Shown: in pieces, positions 25,621 through 35,946 of the stretch | Layout of the letters: every line of letters begins with the position of its first letter | How positions within the stretch are numbered: the first letter of the stretch is position 1 | Assembly (NCBI RefSeq): GCF_031348265.1 | Contig: NZ_CP133771.1 | Location: forward strand, 7,688,001-7,752,000 | DNA: 64,000 nt | Source of the DNA: Streptomyces collinus | Lineage (GTDB): Bacteria > Actinomycetota > Actinomycetes > Streptomycetales > Streptomycetaceae | Direction of reading: 5' to 3' | Position numbers and translations under genes: made by a program | The notes under the pieces: generated by a model | What the model was told of the DNA's origin: nothing | The model's database searches: none | The model's input: only the letters and a program-made list of their open reading frames with translations

Positions 25621-25637
25621 AACTAGCAGTGCTAATT
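25621..25637 (+). promoter_or_regulatory. TAGCA-G-TGCTA operator at the thiolase transcription start
   Basis: AACTAGCAGTGCTAATT is a 17-bp imperfect palindrome; seven of eight base pairs match around a central G. It overlaps the predicted +1 and would block transcription when bound. The size is typical of TetR- or GntR-type regulators of acyl-CoA metabolism. The regulator gene is not in the window. Confidence 0.5.
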
Positions 25638-25671
25638 AATGCGCGTTGACGCGCAGCGTGAGGAGCCTCTC

Positions 25672-26859
<1,188 letters not shown>

Positions 26860-26877
26860 CGGCAGCCGGGCGGCGGT

Positions 26878-26913
26878 CCTGGCGGGCCCGGCGGCCCCGG
26901 CGGGCCCACCAGG
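26878..26913 (+). terminator. GC-rich hairpin after thiolase
   Basis: CCTGGCGGGCCC (26878-26889) pairs with GGGCCCACCAGG (26902-26913) at 11 of 12 positions across a 12-base loop. There is no T-tract, as is common for Streptomyces terminators. It lies 19 bases after the thiolase stop codon. Confidence 0.55.
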
Positions 26914-26964
26914 CGAGACGGCGCTTACCGGCACCTGTTCGTTGCATATAGCATCAGTGTTCGC

Positions 26965-27738
26965 ATGAACACCATGACCCTCTGGCACATCACCGGCTGG
27001 GAGTTCGCCGCCCTCGCCTTCGCGGCCCTGCTCGTCGGCTTCTCCAAGACCGCCGTGAGCGGGGCCAACACGGTCAGCCTCGCCATCTTCGCCGCCGTGC
27101 TGCCCGCCCGCGCCTCCACCGGTGTGCTGCTGCCCATCCTGATCGCCGGGGACCTCCTGGCCGTCGCCACCTACCGGCGGCACGCCCACTGGCCCACGCT
27201 GTGGCGGCTGTTCCCGGCGGTCGCCGCGGGTGTCGTCGTCGGCACGGTGTTCCTGCTCTGGGCGGACGACGCGGTCGTACGGACCTCGATCGGCGCGATC
27301 CTGCTGCTGATGTCGGCCGTGACGGTGTGGCGCCGCCGTACGGCCGACAAGGAGGAGGAGCCGGAGTCGGTCACCACCCGGTCGGGCCGCCTCAAGGCCC
27401 GCTCCTACGGCGTACTCGGCGGCTTCACCACCATGGTCGCCAACGCGGGCGGCCCCGTGATGTCGATGTACCTGCTCTCCGCCGGCTTCCGCAAGCTCGG
27501 CTTCCTCGGCACCTCGGCCTTCTTCTTCCTGATCGTCAACGTCTCCAAGCTGCCCTTCAGCGCCGGCCTCGGCCTGATCGACGGCCGCTCGCTGCTCCTC
27601 GACCTCGCGCTCGTGGCGTTCGTGGTGCCCGGCGCGCTGTTCGGCAAGTGGGCCGTGCACCGGATCAACCAGCGGCTGTTCGAGCAGCTCGTCATCGCGG
27701 CGACCGTCGTGGGCGGTCTGCAACTACTGCTGCGCTGA
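26965..27738 (+). CDS. TauE/SafE-family membrane transporter
   Basis: A 257-residue integral membrane protein with about seven or eight hydrophobic segments and the TauE/SafE pattern ALLVGFSKTAVSGANTVSLAIFAAVLPARASTGVLLPILIAGDLLAV, repeated later as VLGGFTTMVANAGGPVMSMYLL. Family knowledge: exporters of sulfite, sulfonates or other organic anions. TATAGC at 26947-26952 is a possible -10 close to the ATG, giving a short leader. The 3' end overlaps the convergent HAD gene by 15 bases. Confidence 0.9.
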   Translation: MNTMTLWHITGWEFAALAFAALLVGFSKTAVSGANTVSLAIFAAVLPARASTGVLLPILIAGDLLAVATYRRHAHWPTLWRLFPAVAAGVVVGTVFLLWADDAVVRTSIGAILLLMSAVTVWRRRTADKEEEPESVTTRSGRLKARSYGVLGGFTTMVANAGGPVMSMYLLSAGFRKLGFLGTSAFFFLIVNVSKLPFSAGLGLIDGRSLLLDLALVAFVVPGALFGKWAVHRINQRLFEQLVIAATVVGGLQLLLR

Positions 27739-28524
27739 CCCCCGCAACAGTGCCGGGAGGTCCGCGAAGGAGTCGATCACGTGGTCGGGCGTGCCGTCGG
27801 CGGCCCGCAGCGTCTCCGGCTGGAACTTCCCGGTCCGCACGAGTACGCCGGTGACCCCGGCCCGCTGCGCCGCCAGCACGTCGGACTCGACGTCGTCCCC
27901 CACCATCACCGCCTCCTCCGCGCCGACGCCCAGCCGGGCGAGTGCCGACGCGAAGAACGCCCGCGACGGCTTGCCGGTGATCTCGGCCTCCACCCGCGCG
28001 GCCCGCTCCAGCCCGGCCAGGAACGCCCCGGAGTCCAGCCGCAGCCCCTCGGCCGTACGCCAGTACAGGTTGCGGTGCATCGCCACCAGCCGGGCCCCGC
28101 GCTGCAGATGCCCGAAGGCCCGGTCGAGCTCCGCGTACCCGAACTCGGGACCGGCCCCGCCGACCAGGACGACATCCGGCGCGGCCCCGGTGTCACCCGC
28201 TTCGACGAGCGTGACACCGTCGAGGTCCTCCGCGATGTCGCCGCTGTTCAGCAGCGCGCACCGGGCGCCGGGACAGTGCTCGGCGAGATACGCGGCGGTG
28301 GCGGCGGGCGCGGTCAGGATGTCCCCGGCGGACACCGGGAATCCCGCCTCCGCCAGCGTCCCCGCGATCGAAGCCCGGGTACGGGAGGTGGTGTTGGTGA
28401 CCAGCAGGACGCCGAACCCGGCCTCCCGGACCTCCCGCAACGCCTCGACGGCCCCGGGCAACGGCCGCCACGAGACGGTGAGCACCCCGTCGATGTCGAT
28501 GAGCACGGCCTGCACGGACTCCAT
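27724..28524 (-). CDS. HAD-superfamily IIA hydrolase (NagD/PGP-like phosphatase)
   Basis: A 266-residue phosphatase. Motif I is LIDIDGVLTVSWRPLPG (catalytic Asp pair), motif II LLVTNTTSRTRAS, motif III Lys in EITGKPSRAFF, and motif IV MVGDDVESDVLAAQRAGVTGVLVRTGK. The C2 cap layout and length fit the NagD/4-nitrophenylphosphatase group, which removes phosphate from sugar phosphates or phosphoglycolate. Stand-alone, convergent with tauE. Confidence 0.92.
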   Translation of the reverse strand: MESVQAVLIDIDGVLTVSWRPLPGAVEALREVREAGFGVLLVTNTTSRTRASIAGTLAEAGFPVSAGDILTAPAATAAYLAEHCPGARCALLNSGDIAEDLDGVTLVEAGDTGAAPDVVLVGGAGPEFGYAELDRAFGHLQRGARLVAMHRNLYWRTAEGLRLDSGAFLAGLERAARVEAEITGKPSRAFFASALARLGVGAEEAVMVGDDVESDVLAAQRAGVTGVLVRTGKFQPETLRAADGTPDHVIDSFADLPALLRGSAQQ

Positions 28525-28686
28525 GGCAGGACGATAACCACGGGGAGCGGCCTTCGCCGGTCGGTAGCCGTCGCGCTGCGGCTCTCCGGTTCGCCTGCTC
28601 GCCGCCCGGAACCACCCGTCCCGTTGCCGTCAGCCGGTCGGCACCCGTCCCGGCACCGCCGCACCCGACCTCGTACGCTCGACGTC

Positions 28687-29427
28687 GTGTCCTCTCACGT
28701 CCTGATCCTCGGCGGCACGGCCGAGGCCCGAGCCCTGGCCGCCGCGCTGTGCACGCGTCCCGGCGTGCGCGTCACGACGTCCCTCGCGGGGCGCGTGGCC
28801 AAGCCCGGGGCGCTCGACGGGGAGGTGCGCGTCGGAGGCTTCGGCGGGGCACCGGGACTGGCCGACTGGCTGCGGGAGGAGAGTGTCGACGCGCTCGTCG
28901 ACGCCACGCACCCCTTCGCCGAGTCGATCACGGCCAACGCGGCCCGAGCCGCGGCCGAGACCGGCGTGCCCGCGGTGGTGCTCCGCCGCCCCGGATGGCG
29001 GCCCGGCCCCGGGGACCGGTGGCATTGCGTCCCCTCACTGAACGCGGCCGCGGATCTGCTCCCGCGCCTCGGCCGCCGGGTGCTGCTCACCACCGGGCGC
29101 CTCGGCCTGGCCTCCTTCGCCCATCTTTCGCGCCTCCACTTCGTGGTGCGGTCGGTGGATCCCCCCGAACCGCCGATGCCGCCCGACACGCATGTGCTGC
29201 TCGCCCGCGGCCCGTTCACCGTCCCCGGTGAGACGGCGCTGCTGCGTGAGCACCGCGTCGACGTCCTGGTGACCAAGGACAGCGGGGGAGCGGCGACGGC
29301 CGCCAAACTGACCGCGGCCCGGGACCTCGGACTGCCGGTCGTGGTCGTACGGCGGCCGCCGCTGCCGGACGGCGTGGCGGCGGTACCGGATGTGAAGGGC
29401 GTGCTGGAACGGCTGGGGATCGGATAG
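28687..29427 (+). CDS. cobK: Precorrin-6A reductase CobK
   Basis: A 246-residue CobK/CbiJ reductase: HVLILGGTAEARALAAAL, VDALVDATHPFAESITANAARAA, LLTTGRLGLASFA, DVLVTKDSGGAATAAKLTAARDLGLPVVVVRRP. It reduces precorrin-6A to precorrin-6B in aerobic cobalamin synthesis. The start is GTG 28687, with TACGCT about 8 bases upstream and no ribosome-binding site, suggesting a leaderless mRNA. It faces cobF across 93 bases; other cob genes are not in the window. Confidence 0.94.
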   Translation: MSSHVLILGGTAEARALAAALCTRPGVRVTTSLAGRVAKPGALDGEVRVGGFGGAPGLADWLREESVDALVDATHPFAESITANAARAAAETGVPAVVLRRPGWRPGPGDRWHCVPSLNAAADLLPRLGRRVLLTTGRLGLASFAHLSRLHFVVRSVDPPEPPMPPDTHVLLARGPFTVPGETALLREHRVDVLVTKDSGGAATAAKLTAARDLGLPVVVVRRPPLPDGVAAVPDVKGVLERLGIG

Positions 29428-29520
29428 GACGCTCACGCCGAGCCGGTGGGGAGGGACGTCTCCCGACCGGGCGACAGCCCATGGATCCCCGGGTGCCCGG
29501 TGACGTGTTCGCCCGTCCCC

Positions 29521-30291
29521 TCAGCCGCGGGGGTGTCGGCGCAGCAGATACGTGTCCATGATCCAGCCCTTGCGCTCACGGGCCTCGGCCCGCAGCCGCT
29601 CGATGCGGGGGGCCGCCTCCGCGATCGGGCCGGAGACGAGGATCTCGTCCGGAGTGCCGATGTAGGCGCCCCAGTAGATGTCGACGTCTTCCTGCGCGTA
29701 CTGCCGGAAGGTCTGGTGGGCGTCGAGCATCACGACCACGTCGTCCACGCCCTCCGGGAAGCCCTCCGCCAGCCGCCGGCCGGTGGTGATCTGCACCGGC
29801 CGGGCCACGCGGTTGAGACCCGTGCGGTGCCGGGCGACGAGCGACGAGACACTGCTGATGCCGGGCACGACGTCGTACTCGAACGCCACGGTGCCCCGCT
29901 CCAGCACCTCCTCCAGGATCCCCAGCGTGCTGTCGTACAGCGAGGGGTCGCCCCACACCAGGAACGCGCCGGTCTGCTCCTCGCGGAGCTCCTCGGTGAT
30001 CAGCCGCTCGTAGATGCCGGCCCGGGCGCTGCGCCAGTCCCCGACGGCGGGCGAGTAGGCCGCGCCGCCGGCGCTGCGGTCCCGCTCGGGGTCGCGTGCC
30101 TCGACGACGCGGTACGACCCCTCGGGTACGTGGGCGTCGAGCATGTCCCGGCGCAGCCCGGTGAGATCCGCCTTCACCTCGCCCTTCTCCAGGATGAAGA
30201 ACACGTCCGTGCTCCGCAGCGCCTTGACCGCCTGGAGGGTGAGCTGGTCGGGGTCGCCCGCGCCGATACCGATGACATGAATCTTTCGCAC
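29521..30291 (-). CDS. cobF: Precorrin-6A synthase (deacetylating) CobF
   Basis: A 256-residue tetrapyrrole methylase: IHVIGIGAGDPDQLTLQAVKAL (GAGPGD-like SAM loop), GAFLVWGDPSLYDSTLGILEEVL, DVVPGISSVSSLVARHRTGLNRV. It methylates C1 of precorrin-5 and releases acetate to give precorrin-6A, the substrate of the CobK encoded convergently next door. GTG 30291 gives the normal N-terminus; the longer reading adds six atypical residues. Confidence 0.95.
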   Translation of the reverse strand: MRKIHVIGIGAGDPDQLTLQAVKALRSTDVFFILEKGEVKADLTGLRRDMLDAHVPEGSYRVVEARDPERDRSAGGAAYSPAVGDWRSARAGIYERLITEELREEQTGAFLVWGDPSLYDSTLGILEEVLERGTVAFEYDVVPGISSVSSLVARHRTGLNRVARPVQITTGRRLAEGFPEGVDDVVVMLDAHQTFRQYAQEDVDIYWGAYIGTPDEILVSGPIAEAAPRIERLRAEARERKGWIMDTYLLRRHPRG

Positions 30292-30385
30292 GGCCCGAGT
30301 CTGCCGCACGGAGATCCGGACGGGTACACCGCGGTCGGTGTCACGCCCCCTGGGAGTCGGCGAGACGATCGTCCGTCGCCGCAGC

Positions 30386-30925
30386 TCAGCGCCCGGCTTC
30401 GGGACCCCGCAGCCGGGGTGCCCGGCCGCCCGCGTCCACAGGCCGACCCGTTCGTTCCACGTCCGCAGCCAGCTCCCGCGCCCATGCGGCCACGCCCACG
30501 ACGTCGATCCCGTGCGGCAGGTCCTGCCCGGCCCCCGACGCCCACGCCTCGGCCGCTCCCGCCCCGCGCCGCAGGAGCCGGGCCCCGCCGGTCAGGTTCC
30601 CCCGGGCGGCGTGCGTGAGACCCACGGCGAGCTGGGCGAGCCCGCGCCACAGCTCGCGCTCCTGGTCGGGCCCGGACTTCCACGCGTCCTCGAACACCTC
30701 GTGCGCGTGGAACGGCTTGCCCTCGTCCAGCAGCCGCTGCGCTTCCGCGACGGTCTCCTCCGGGGTGCGGACGACGCCCTCGGGCTGCCGCGGCACACCG
30801 TCCACGCCGTAGGGCAGGGGCCGCCCGAGCCCGTCCCGGGGCCGGGCGTTGCGCGCCCGCCCCTCACTGTCACGGTCCCGTGCGTCGCCCGGCCGGTCCG
30901 GGGAGGTCTCTCCTGTGCTGCCCAT
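30386..30925 (-). CDS. DUF309 protein
   Basis: A 179-residue protein with the DUF309 core EAQRLLDEGKPFHAHEVFEDAWKSGPDQERELWRGLAQLAVGLTHAARGN, including the conserved HAHEVFEDAW. The N-terminal 50 residues and C-terminal tail are charged and low-complexity. The family is helical and of unknown role, sometimes fused to or near other small enzymes. It lies alone between cobF and tRNA-Pro. Confidence 0.88.
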   Translation of the reverse strand: MGSTGETSPDRPGDARDRDSEGRARNARPRDGLGRPLPYGVDGVPRQPEGVVRTPEETVAEAQRLLDEGKPFHAHEVFEDAWKSGPDQERELWRGLAQLAVGLTHAARGNLTGGARLLRRGAGAAEAWASGAGQDLPHGIDVVGVAAWARELAADVERTGRPVDAGGRAPRLRGPEAGR

Positions 30926-31023
30926 ACGCCGATTGTCCCGCCCGGCCCGCTTTCGGCGCGGCCAGGGGTGTGGGGTAAAGTGCTGTTCGCGCGATCACGC
31001 GGCTCACCGCGGGTAGCGCGCAC

Positions 31024-31097
<74 letters not shown>

Positions 31098-31263
31098 CTT
31101 GCGACGTAGCAGGTCGGAGGTCACTTTCGATTGATCGGAGGTGGCCTCTTCGTCGTTGGTGGGGACTGATTGGGCACCGAACGCCAGAAGGCAGTCGTGT
31201 AACGCACGGTGGCTCGGTCAGATGCGCGCCCAGATCAATAAGCCATTTCGTTGCGTTATGTCC

Positions 31264-31292
31264 TTGATGTCGCTTTCGGTGATCTCTAGTGT
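31264..31292 (+). promoter_or_regulatory. Promoter of the sugar ABC importer operon
   Basis: TTGATG (31264-31269), 17-base spacer, TAGTGT (31287-31292). This would start transcription near 31299, leaving a 60-base leader before the solute-binding-protein gene. The 31098-31358 stretch otherwise shows no gene; the second tRNA ends just before it. Confidence 0.55.
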
Positions 31293-31358
31293 TCCCTGCG
31301 AGGGACACGCTACGAGGGCCGAATCTCGTGCCCCCGTCCGGAAGCGAGGTGTGGAGCG

Positions 31359-32669
31359 GTGCACGCGAGGTGCGGCTGCCGACCCGTTTCGGGTCAGAGG
31401 GGACGTCCCCGAGGGACGCGATGGCTGCGGGCGTTCGCCGTACTGCCGTTGTTGGCGTCGGTGCTCGCAGCCTGTGGCGGTGACGAGGCCTCCGGCCGGC
31501 CCACCCTCAACTGGTACAACTTCCCGGACGACTCCGGTGCGCTCCAGAAAGCGGCGGACCGGTGCAGCCAGGCGTCGGGCGGCCGCTACTCGATCAGCTA
31601 CAACAAGCTTCCGCGCGCAGCGGACGGCCAGCGCCAGCAACTCGTCCGCAGACTCGCCGCCGAGGACGACTCGCTCGACATCCTGGGCCTGGACGTCACC
31701 TGGGCGGCGGAGTTCGCCGAGGCGCGCTGGGTCCGGGAATGGACGGGGAAGGCGAAGCAGGAGGCCGTCGAGGGCACCCTGCGCGTACCGCTGCAGACCT
31801 CGACGTGGAAGGGCAAGCTGTACGCGGTCCCGTACAACACCAACACCCAGCTCCTGTGGTACCGCAAGGACCTGGTGCCCACCCCGCCCAGGACCTGGGC
31901 CGAGATGCTGGACATGGCCGACGCCCTTTCCCGTCAGGGAAAACCGCACCTCGTGGAGGTCCAGGGCGCCCAGTACGAGGGCCTGACCGTCTGGTTCAAC
32001 ACGCTGATCAACAGTGCGGGCGGTTCCATCCTCAACGCGAGCGCGACCGAGCCCTCCCTCGGTCCTCCTGCCGAGCGGGCAGCCGGGATCATGCGTGACC
32101 TGGCGAACTCCCCCGCCGCGGACCCCTCTTTGTCCAACCAGATGGAGGACCAGAACCGCCTCGCCATGGAGTCGGGGGTGGCGGCGTTCGAACTCAACTA
32201 CCCGTTCGTCTATCCGTCGATGAGGAGCAACAACCCCGAGTTGTTCAAGAACTTCCGCTGGGCTCCGTACCCGCGGGTCGACGCGAACCGCCCGGCACGG
32301 CCCACCATCGGCGGCATCGATCTCGCCGTGAGCGCCTACTCGCGCCACCCCGATCTTGCCTTCGAGGCGGCACTGTGCCTGCGCAACCGGGAGAACCAGC
32401 TCACCGCCGCGCTCGAGGGCGGTCTGCCGCCCACCCTGCGCGCCCTGTACGACGATTCCGCGTTCATGAAGGAGTACCCCTTCTCCACGGAGGTGCTGGC
32501 CGCCCTGGAGTCGGCGAGCGTGCGCCCGATCACTCCGGTCTACCAGAACGTGTCGATCGCGGTCTCCCACACGCTTTCCCCGCCGTCCGGGATCGAACCG
32601 GAGAGCTCCGTCGCCACCATCAGGGAGCAGATCGACGATGCCCTGCGATCCGAGGGTGTGATCCCGTGA
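31359..32669 (+). CDS. Sugar ABC transporter solute-binding lipoprotein (LpqY-like)
   Basis: A 436-residue extracellular binding protein. The signal peptide ends in the lipobox LAAC (Cys39 if GTG 31359 is the start). The mature part begins PTLNWYNFPDDSGALQKAADRC and contains RRLAAEDDSLDILGLDVTWAAEFAEARWV and PYNTNTQLLWYRKDLV, resembling mycobacterial LpqY, the trehalose-binding lipoprotein. Two permease genes and a MalK-type ATPase follow, matching the LpqY-SugA-SugB-SugC order. Substrate (trehalose or another alpha-glucoside) is inferred. The start codon is uncertain because the n-region is long. Confidence 0.88.
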   Translation: MHARCGCRPVSGQRGRPRGTRWLRAFAVLPLLASVLAACGGDEASGRPTLNWYNFPDDSGALQKAADRCSQASGGRYSISYNKLPRAADGQRQQLVRRLAAEDDSLDILGLDVTWAAEFAEARWVREWTGKAKQEAVEGTLRVPLQTSTWKGKLYAVPYNTNTQLLWYRKDLVPTPPRTWAEMLDMADALSRQGKPHLVEVQGAQYEGLTVWFNTLINSAGGSILNASATEPSLGPPAERAAGIMRDLANSPAADPSLSNQMEDQNRLAMESGVAAFELNYPFVYPSMRSNNPELFKNFRWAPYPRVDANRPARPTIGGIDLAVSAYSRHPDLAFEAALCLRNRENQLTAALEGGLPPTLRALYDDSAFMKEYPFSTEVLAALESASVRPITPVYQNVSIAVSHTLSPPSGIEPESSVATIREQIDDALRSEGVIP

Positions 32670-32739
32670 ACCACCTCCTCCCGCACCACCCCGTCAGCCG
32701 GCGCCGCAGTGCGCGGGTCTCGTCCTCGGACGGCCTGAG

Positions 32740-33696
32740 ATGAGCACGCGCGCGCAGCCGGCCGGAGCCCCGCCGCCCCCCGAGACGGAGACGGGGCAGG
32801 CGCCTGACCAGGCGGCACTCTCGGCGGGCGCCAGGCAGGAGCGGCGACTCGGCTGGCTGCTCTGCGCGCCTGCTGTCGTCGTCATGATCGCCGTGACCGC
32901 CTACCCCATCGGGTACGCCGTCTATCTGTCCCTCCAGCGGTACGACCTGCGCTTTCCCGGGCAGGCGGAGTTCGTGGGCCTCGGCAACTACGGGGCGGTG
33001 CTCTCCTCTCCGTTCTGGTGGGACGCCTTCTGGGTGACGCTCTTCATCACCGCCGTGTCCGTGGCCATCGAACTGGTCCTCGGAATGGGGCTCGCCCTGG
33101 TCATGCACCGCACGATCTTCTGGCGCGGCACCGTACGCACGGCGGTCCTCATTCCGTACGGAATCGTCACCGTGGTCGCCGCCTTCTCGTGGCAGTACGC
33201 CTGGACCCCGGAACTCGGATACCTCGCAGAGCTGTTGCCCACCGGAGAGGCACCCCTGACCGAGCAGTGGTCCGCCCTCTGGCTGATCATTCTCGCCGAG
33301 GTGTGGAAGACGACGCCGTTCATGGCCCTGCTGCTGCTCGCGGGTCTGGCGCTGGTCCCCGAGGAGACCCTGAAGGCGGCCATGGTGGACGGTGCCACCG
33401 CCTGGCAGCGCTTCACCAAGATCATGCTGCCGCTGATGAAACCGGCCATCCTGGTGGCACTTCTCTTCCGCACCCTGGACGCGTTCCGGATCTTCGACAA
33501 CATCTACATCCTGACGGCGGGCGCCCACGGGACCGGCTCTCTGTCGATCCTCGGGTACGACAACCTGTTCACCGCGCTGAACCTGGGCATCGGGTCGGCG
33601 ATCTCGGTTCTGATCTTCATCTGCGTCGGGATCATCGCCTTCACCTTCGTCAAACTCTTCGGTGCCGCCGCACCCGGCGCGGAGGTGAAGCGCTGA
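32740..33696 (+). CDS. Sugar ABC transporter permease (SugA-like)
   Basis: A 318-residue MalF-type permease with a Pro-rich cytosolic N-terminus (residues 1-35), six transmembrane helices and the ATPase-docking EAA loop EETLKAAMVDGATAWQRFTKIMLPLM. It forms the channel with the next gene product. It ends in a TGATG overlap with that gene, so the subunits are made together. Confidence 0.93.
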   Translation: MSTRAQPAGAPPPPETETGQAPDQAALSAGARQERRLGWLLCAPAVVVMIAVTAYPIGYAVYLSLQRYDLRFPGQAEFVGLGNYGAVLSSPFWWDAFWVTLFITAVSVAIELVLGMGLALVMHRTIFWRGTVRTAVLIPYGIVTVVAAFSWQYAWTPELGYLAELLPTGEAPLTEQWSALWLIILAEVWKTTPFMALLLLAGLALVPEETLKAAMVDGATAWQRFTKIMLPLMKPAILVALLFRTLDAFRIFDNIYILTAGAHGTGSLSILGYDNLFTALNLGIGSAISVLIFICVGIIAFTFVKLFGAAAPGAEVKR

Positions 33697-34529
33697 TGGC
33701 CGCAGTGGGAAAGACACATGCCACCCGATGGGTTGTCCTGAACGTCGTGGTAGTGCTGTACGCCCTGTTCCCGGTGTGGTGGATCGTCGCACTGTCCTTC
33801 AAGGACCCCGGCACCCTCACGGACGGCGACTACATCCCCAGGGACTGGACCTGGGAGAACTACCGGGGCATCTTCGCGACCGCCGAGTTCACCCGTGCGC
33901 TGATCAACTCGATCGGCATCGCCCTGATCGCCACGGTGATCGCGGTGGTGCTGGGCACCATCGCCGCCTACGCGGTGGCCAGGCTGCGCTTCCCCGGGAA
34001 GCGGGTGCTCATCGGCATGTCACTGCTGATCGCCATGTTCCCGCCGATCTCCTTGGTGTCACCGCTGTTCAACATCGAGCGGTTCATCGGAATCTTCGAC
34101 ACCTGGATCGGGCTGATCATCCCTTACATGACCTTCTCCCTGCCGCTCGCGATCTACACCCTGTCGGCGTTCTTCCGGGAGATCCCCTGGGATCTGGAGA
34201 AGGCCGCGAAGGTCGACGGGGCGACTCCTGCGCAGGCCTTTCGGCTGGTCATCGCGCCGCTGGCCGCGCCGGGCGTGTTCACCACGGCCATTCTCGTGTT
34301 CATCTTCTGCTGGAACGACTTCCTGTTCGCGATCTCGCTGACGTCCACCGAGTCCGCACGCACCGTGCCGGCCGCGATCGCGTTCTTCACCGGGAGCTCC
34401 CAGTTCCAGCAGCCCACAGGGTCGATCGCCGCCGCCGCTGTGGTCATCACCATCCCGATCATCGTCTTCGTCCTGCTCTTCCAGCGGCGGATCGTCGCCG
34501 GACTGACCTCCGGGGCAGTCAAGGGGTGA
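33696..34529 (+). CDS. Sugar ABC transporter permease (SugB-like)
   Basis: A 277-residue MalG-type permease with six transmembrane helices. The EAA loop is EIPWDLEKAAKVDGATPAQAFRLVIAPLAAPG, and FIFCWNDFLFAISL is typical of the family. The ATG at 33696 overlaps the stop of the previous gene. The upstream in-frame extension is Arg-rich and is not coding. Confidence 0.93.
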   Translation: MAAVGKTHATRWVVLNVVVVLYALFPVWWIVALSFKDPGTLTDGDYIPRDWTWENYRGIFATAEFTRALINSIGIALIATVIAVVLGTIAAYAVARLRFPGKRVLIGMSLLIAMFPPISLVSPLFNIERFIGIFDTWIGLIIPYMTFSLPLAIYTLSAFFREIPWDLEKAAKVDGATPAQAFRLVIAPLAAPGVFTTAILVFIFCWNDFLFAISLTSTESARTVPAAIAFFTGSSQFQQPTGSIAAAAVVITIPIIVFVLLFQRRIVAGLTSGAVKG

Positions 34530-34619
34530 ACGGGCCGACCGCGGCAGACCGGCCACCGGCCCGAGACACCGACCGCAGTGCTCGGACCCGGAAGGCATGA
34601 AGGCAAGGAGGCACCAACC

Positions 34620-35807
34620 ATGGCCGAGATCATCCTTGAGGGAGTCACCAAGCGCTTTCCCGACGGGGCCCTCGCCGTGAAGGACGTGAACCTCGAGATC
34701 GCCGACGGCGAGTTCGTGATCCTGGTCGGACCGTCGGGATGCGGCAAGTCCACCACCCTGAACATGATCGCCGGACTTGAGGACATCACAGAGGGCACCC
34801 TGCGCATCGGAGACCGGGTCGTCAACGACCTGGCTCCCAAGGAGCGCGACGTCGCCATGGTGTTCCAGAGCTACGCCCTGTACCCGCACTTGAACGTCCG
34901 GGAGAACATGGGCTTCCCGCTGCGCCTGGCCAAGGTGGACAAGGCCACCATCGACGCCAAGGTGACGGAAGCCGCCCGGATCCTCGACCTGGCCGAGCAT
35001 CTGGACCGCAAGCCCGCCCACCTCTCGGGCGGTCAGCGCCAGCGGGTGGCCATGGGGCGGGCGATCGTCCGGGACCCCAAGGCGTTCCTGATGGACGAGC
35101 CGCTGTCCAACCTGGACGCCAAACTCCGGGTGCAGATGCGCACCCAGATCTCCCGGCTGCAACGGCGCCTCGGTACGACCACCGTGTACGTCACCCACGA
35201 CCAGACCGAGGCGATGACGCTCGGCGACCGGGTCGTGGTCATGCGACAGGGCCTGGTCCAGCAAATCGGCACCCCTGCCGAGCTGTACGACCTGCCGAGC
35301 AACATCTTCGTCGCGGGCTTCATCGGCTCTCCGGCCATGAACTTCCTGAACGCCGTCGTGGAGGGCGGAGCCCTGCGCTCGTCCCTGGGCGAGCTGACCC
35401 TCGACGACCGTACGAGGCAGATGCTGGAACGTCAGAACGCGCCCCGTGAGGTCATCGTCGGGCTGCGACCGGAGGCCTTCGAGGACGTGGCCCTGTCACC
35501 CGACCGGGGCCGGACGGGCCCCGTCTTCACCGCCACCGTGGAGGTACTGGAGTCGCTGGGCTCCGACGTGTTCGTCTACTTCACGGCGGAGGGCGGGCCC
35601 GCGACGACCACCGAGCTGGAGGAACTCGCCGCGGACTCGGGCCTGCGGGACACCGGCGCCGACACCCACAACATCGTGGCCCGCCTGGGCGCCGCCACGC
35701 GTGCCCGTGAGGGCGCACCGATCGAGCTGCGGGTCGACATGTCCAAGGCTCACGTGTTCGACCCGGCGACCGGAGCGAACCTCACGCATCCAGCGAGGGC
35801 GGACTGA
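34620..35807 (+). CDS. Sugar ABC transporter ATPase (SugC/MsiK/MalK type)
   Basis: A 395-residue ATPase: Walker A GPSGCGKSTT, Q-loop VFQSYALYPH, signature LSGGQRQRVAMGRAI, Walker B AFLMDEPLSNLDA and H-loop VTHDQTEAMTL. A C-terminal TOBE-type regulatory domain (about 240-390) follows. AAGGAGG lies 9 bases before ATG 34620. Many Streptomyces sugar importers share a single distant MsiK ATPase, so a dedicated ATPase next to the permeases points to a specialised importer such as LpqY-SugABC. Confidence 0.93.
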   Translation: MAEIILEGVTKRFPDGALAVKDVNLEIADGEFVILVGPSGCGKSTTLNMIAGLEDITEGTLRIGDRVVNDLAPKERDVAMVFQSYALYPHLNVRENMGFPLRLAKVDKATIDAKVTEAARILDLAEHLDRKPAHLSGGQRQRVAMGRAIVRDPKAFLMDEPLSNLDAKLRVQMRTQISRLQRRLGTTTVYVTHDQTEAMTLGDRVVVMRQGLVQQIGTPAELYDLPSNIFVAGFIGSPAMNFLNAVVEGGALRSSLGELTLDDRTRQMLERQNAPREVIVGLRPEAFEDVALSPDRGRTGPVFTATVEVLESLGSDVFVYFTAEGGPATTTELEELAADSGLRDTGADTHNIVARLGAATRAREGAPIELRVDMSKAHVFDPATGANLTHPARAD

Positions 35808-35946
35808 CGAGCACCACACGGGGCACGACGGCGGCCGGTTCACCGGCGGCACCCGCCACGGCCGCGGTGCGGCGCCGCGCAGGCCGATACCGGCGGCGCC
35901 CTTTCGTCGTGCGTACACGTCATGCGTGCGCGCCGTGCGTACTCCC

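Noticed and set aside
25621..25637. CIRCE-like element (TTAGCACTC-N9-GAGTGCTAA) near the thiolase
   Set aside because: The arms are only TAGCA/TGCTA with a one-base centre, and no heat-shock gene follows.
31218..32570. 450-residue minus-strand frame opposite the LpqY-like gene
   Set aside because: No recognisable fold; the plus strand has signal peptide, binding-protein motifs and the following permeases.
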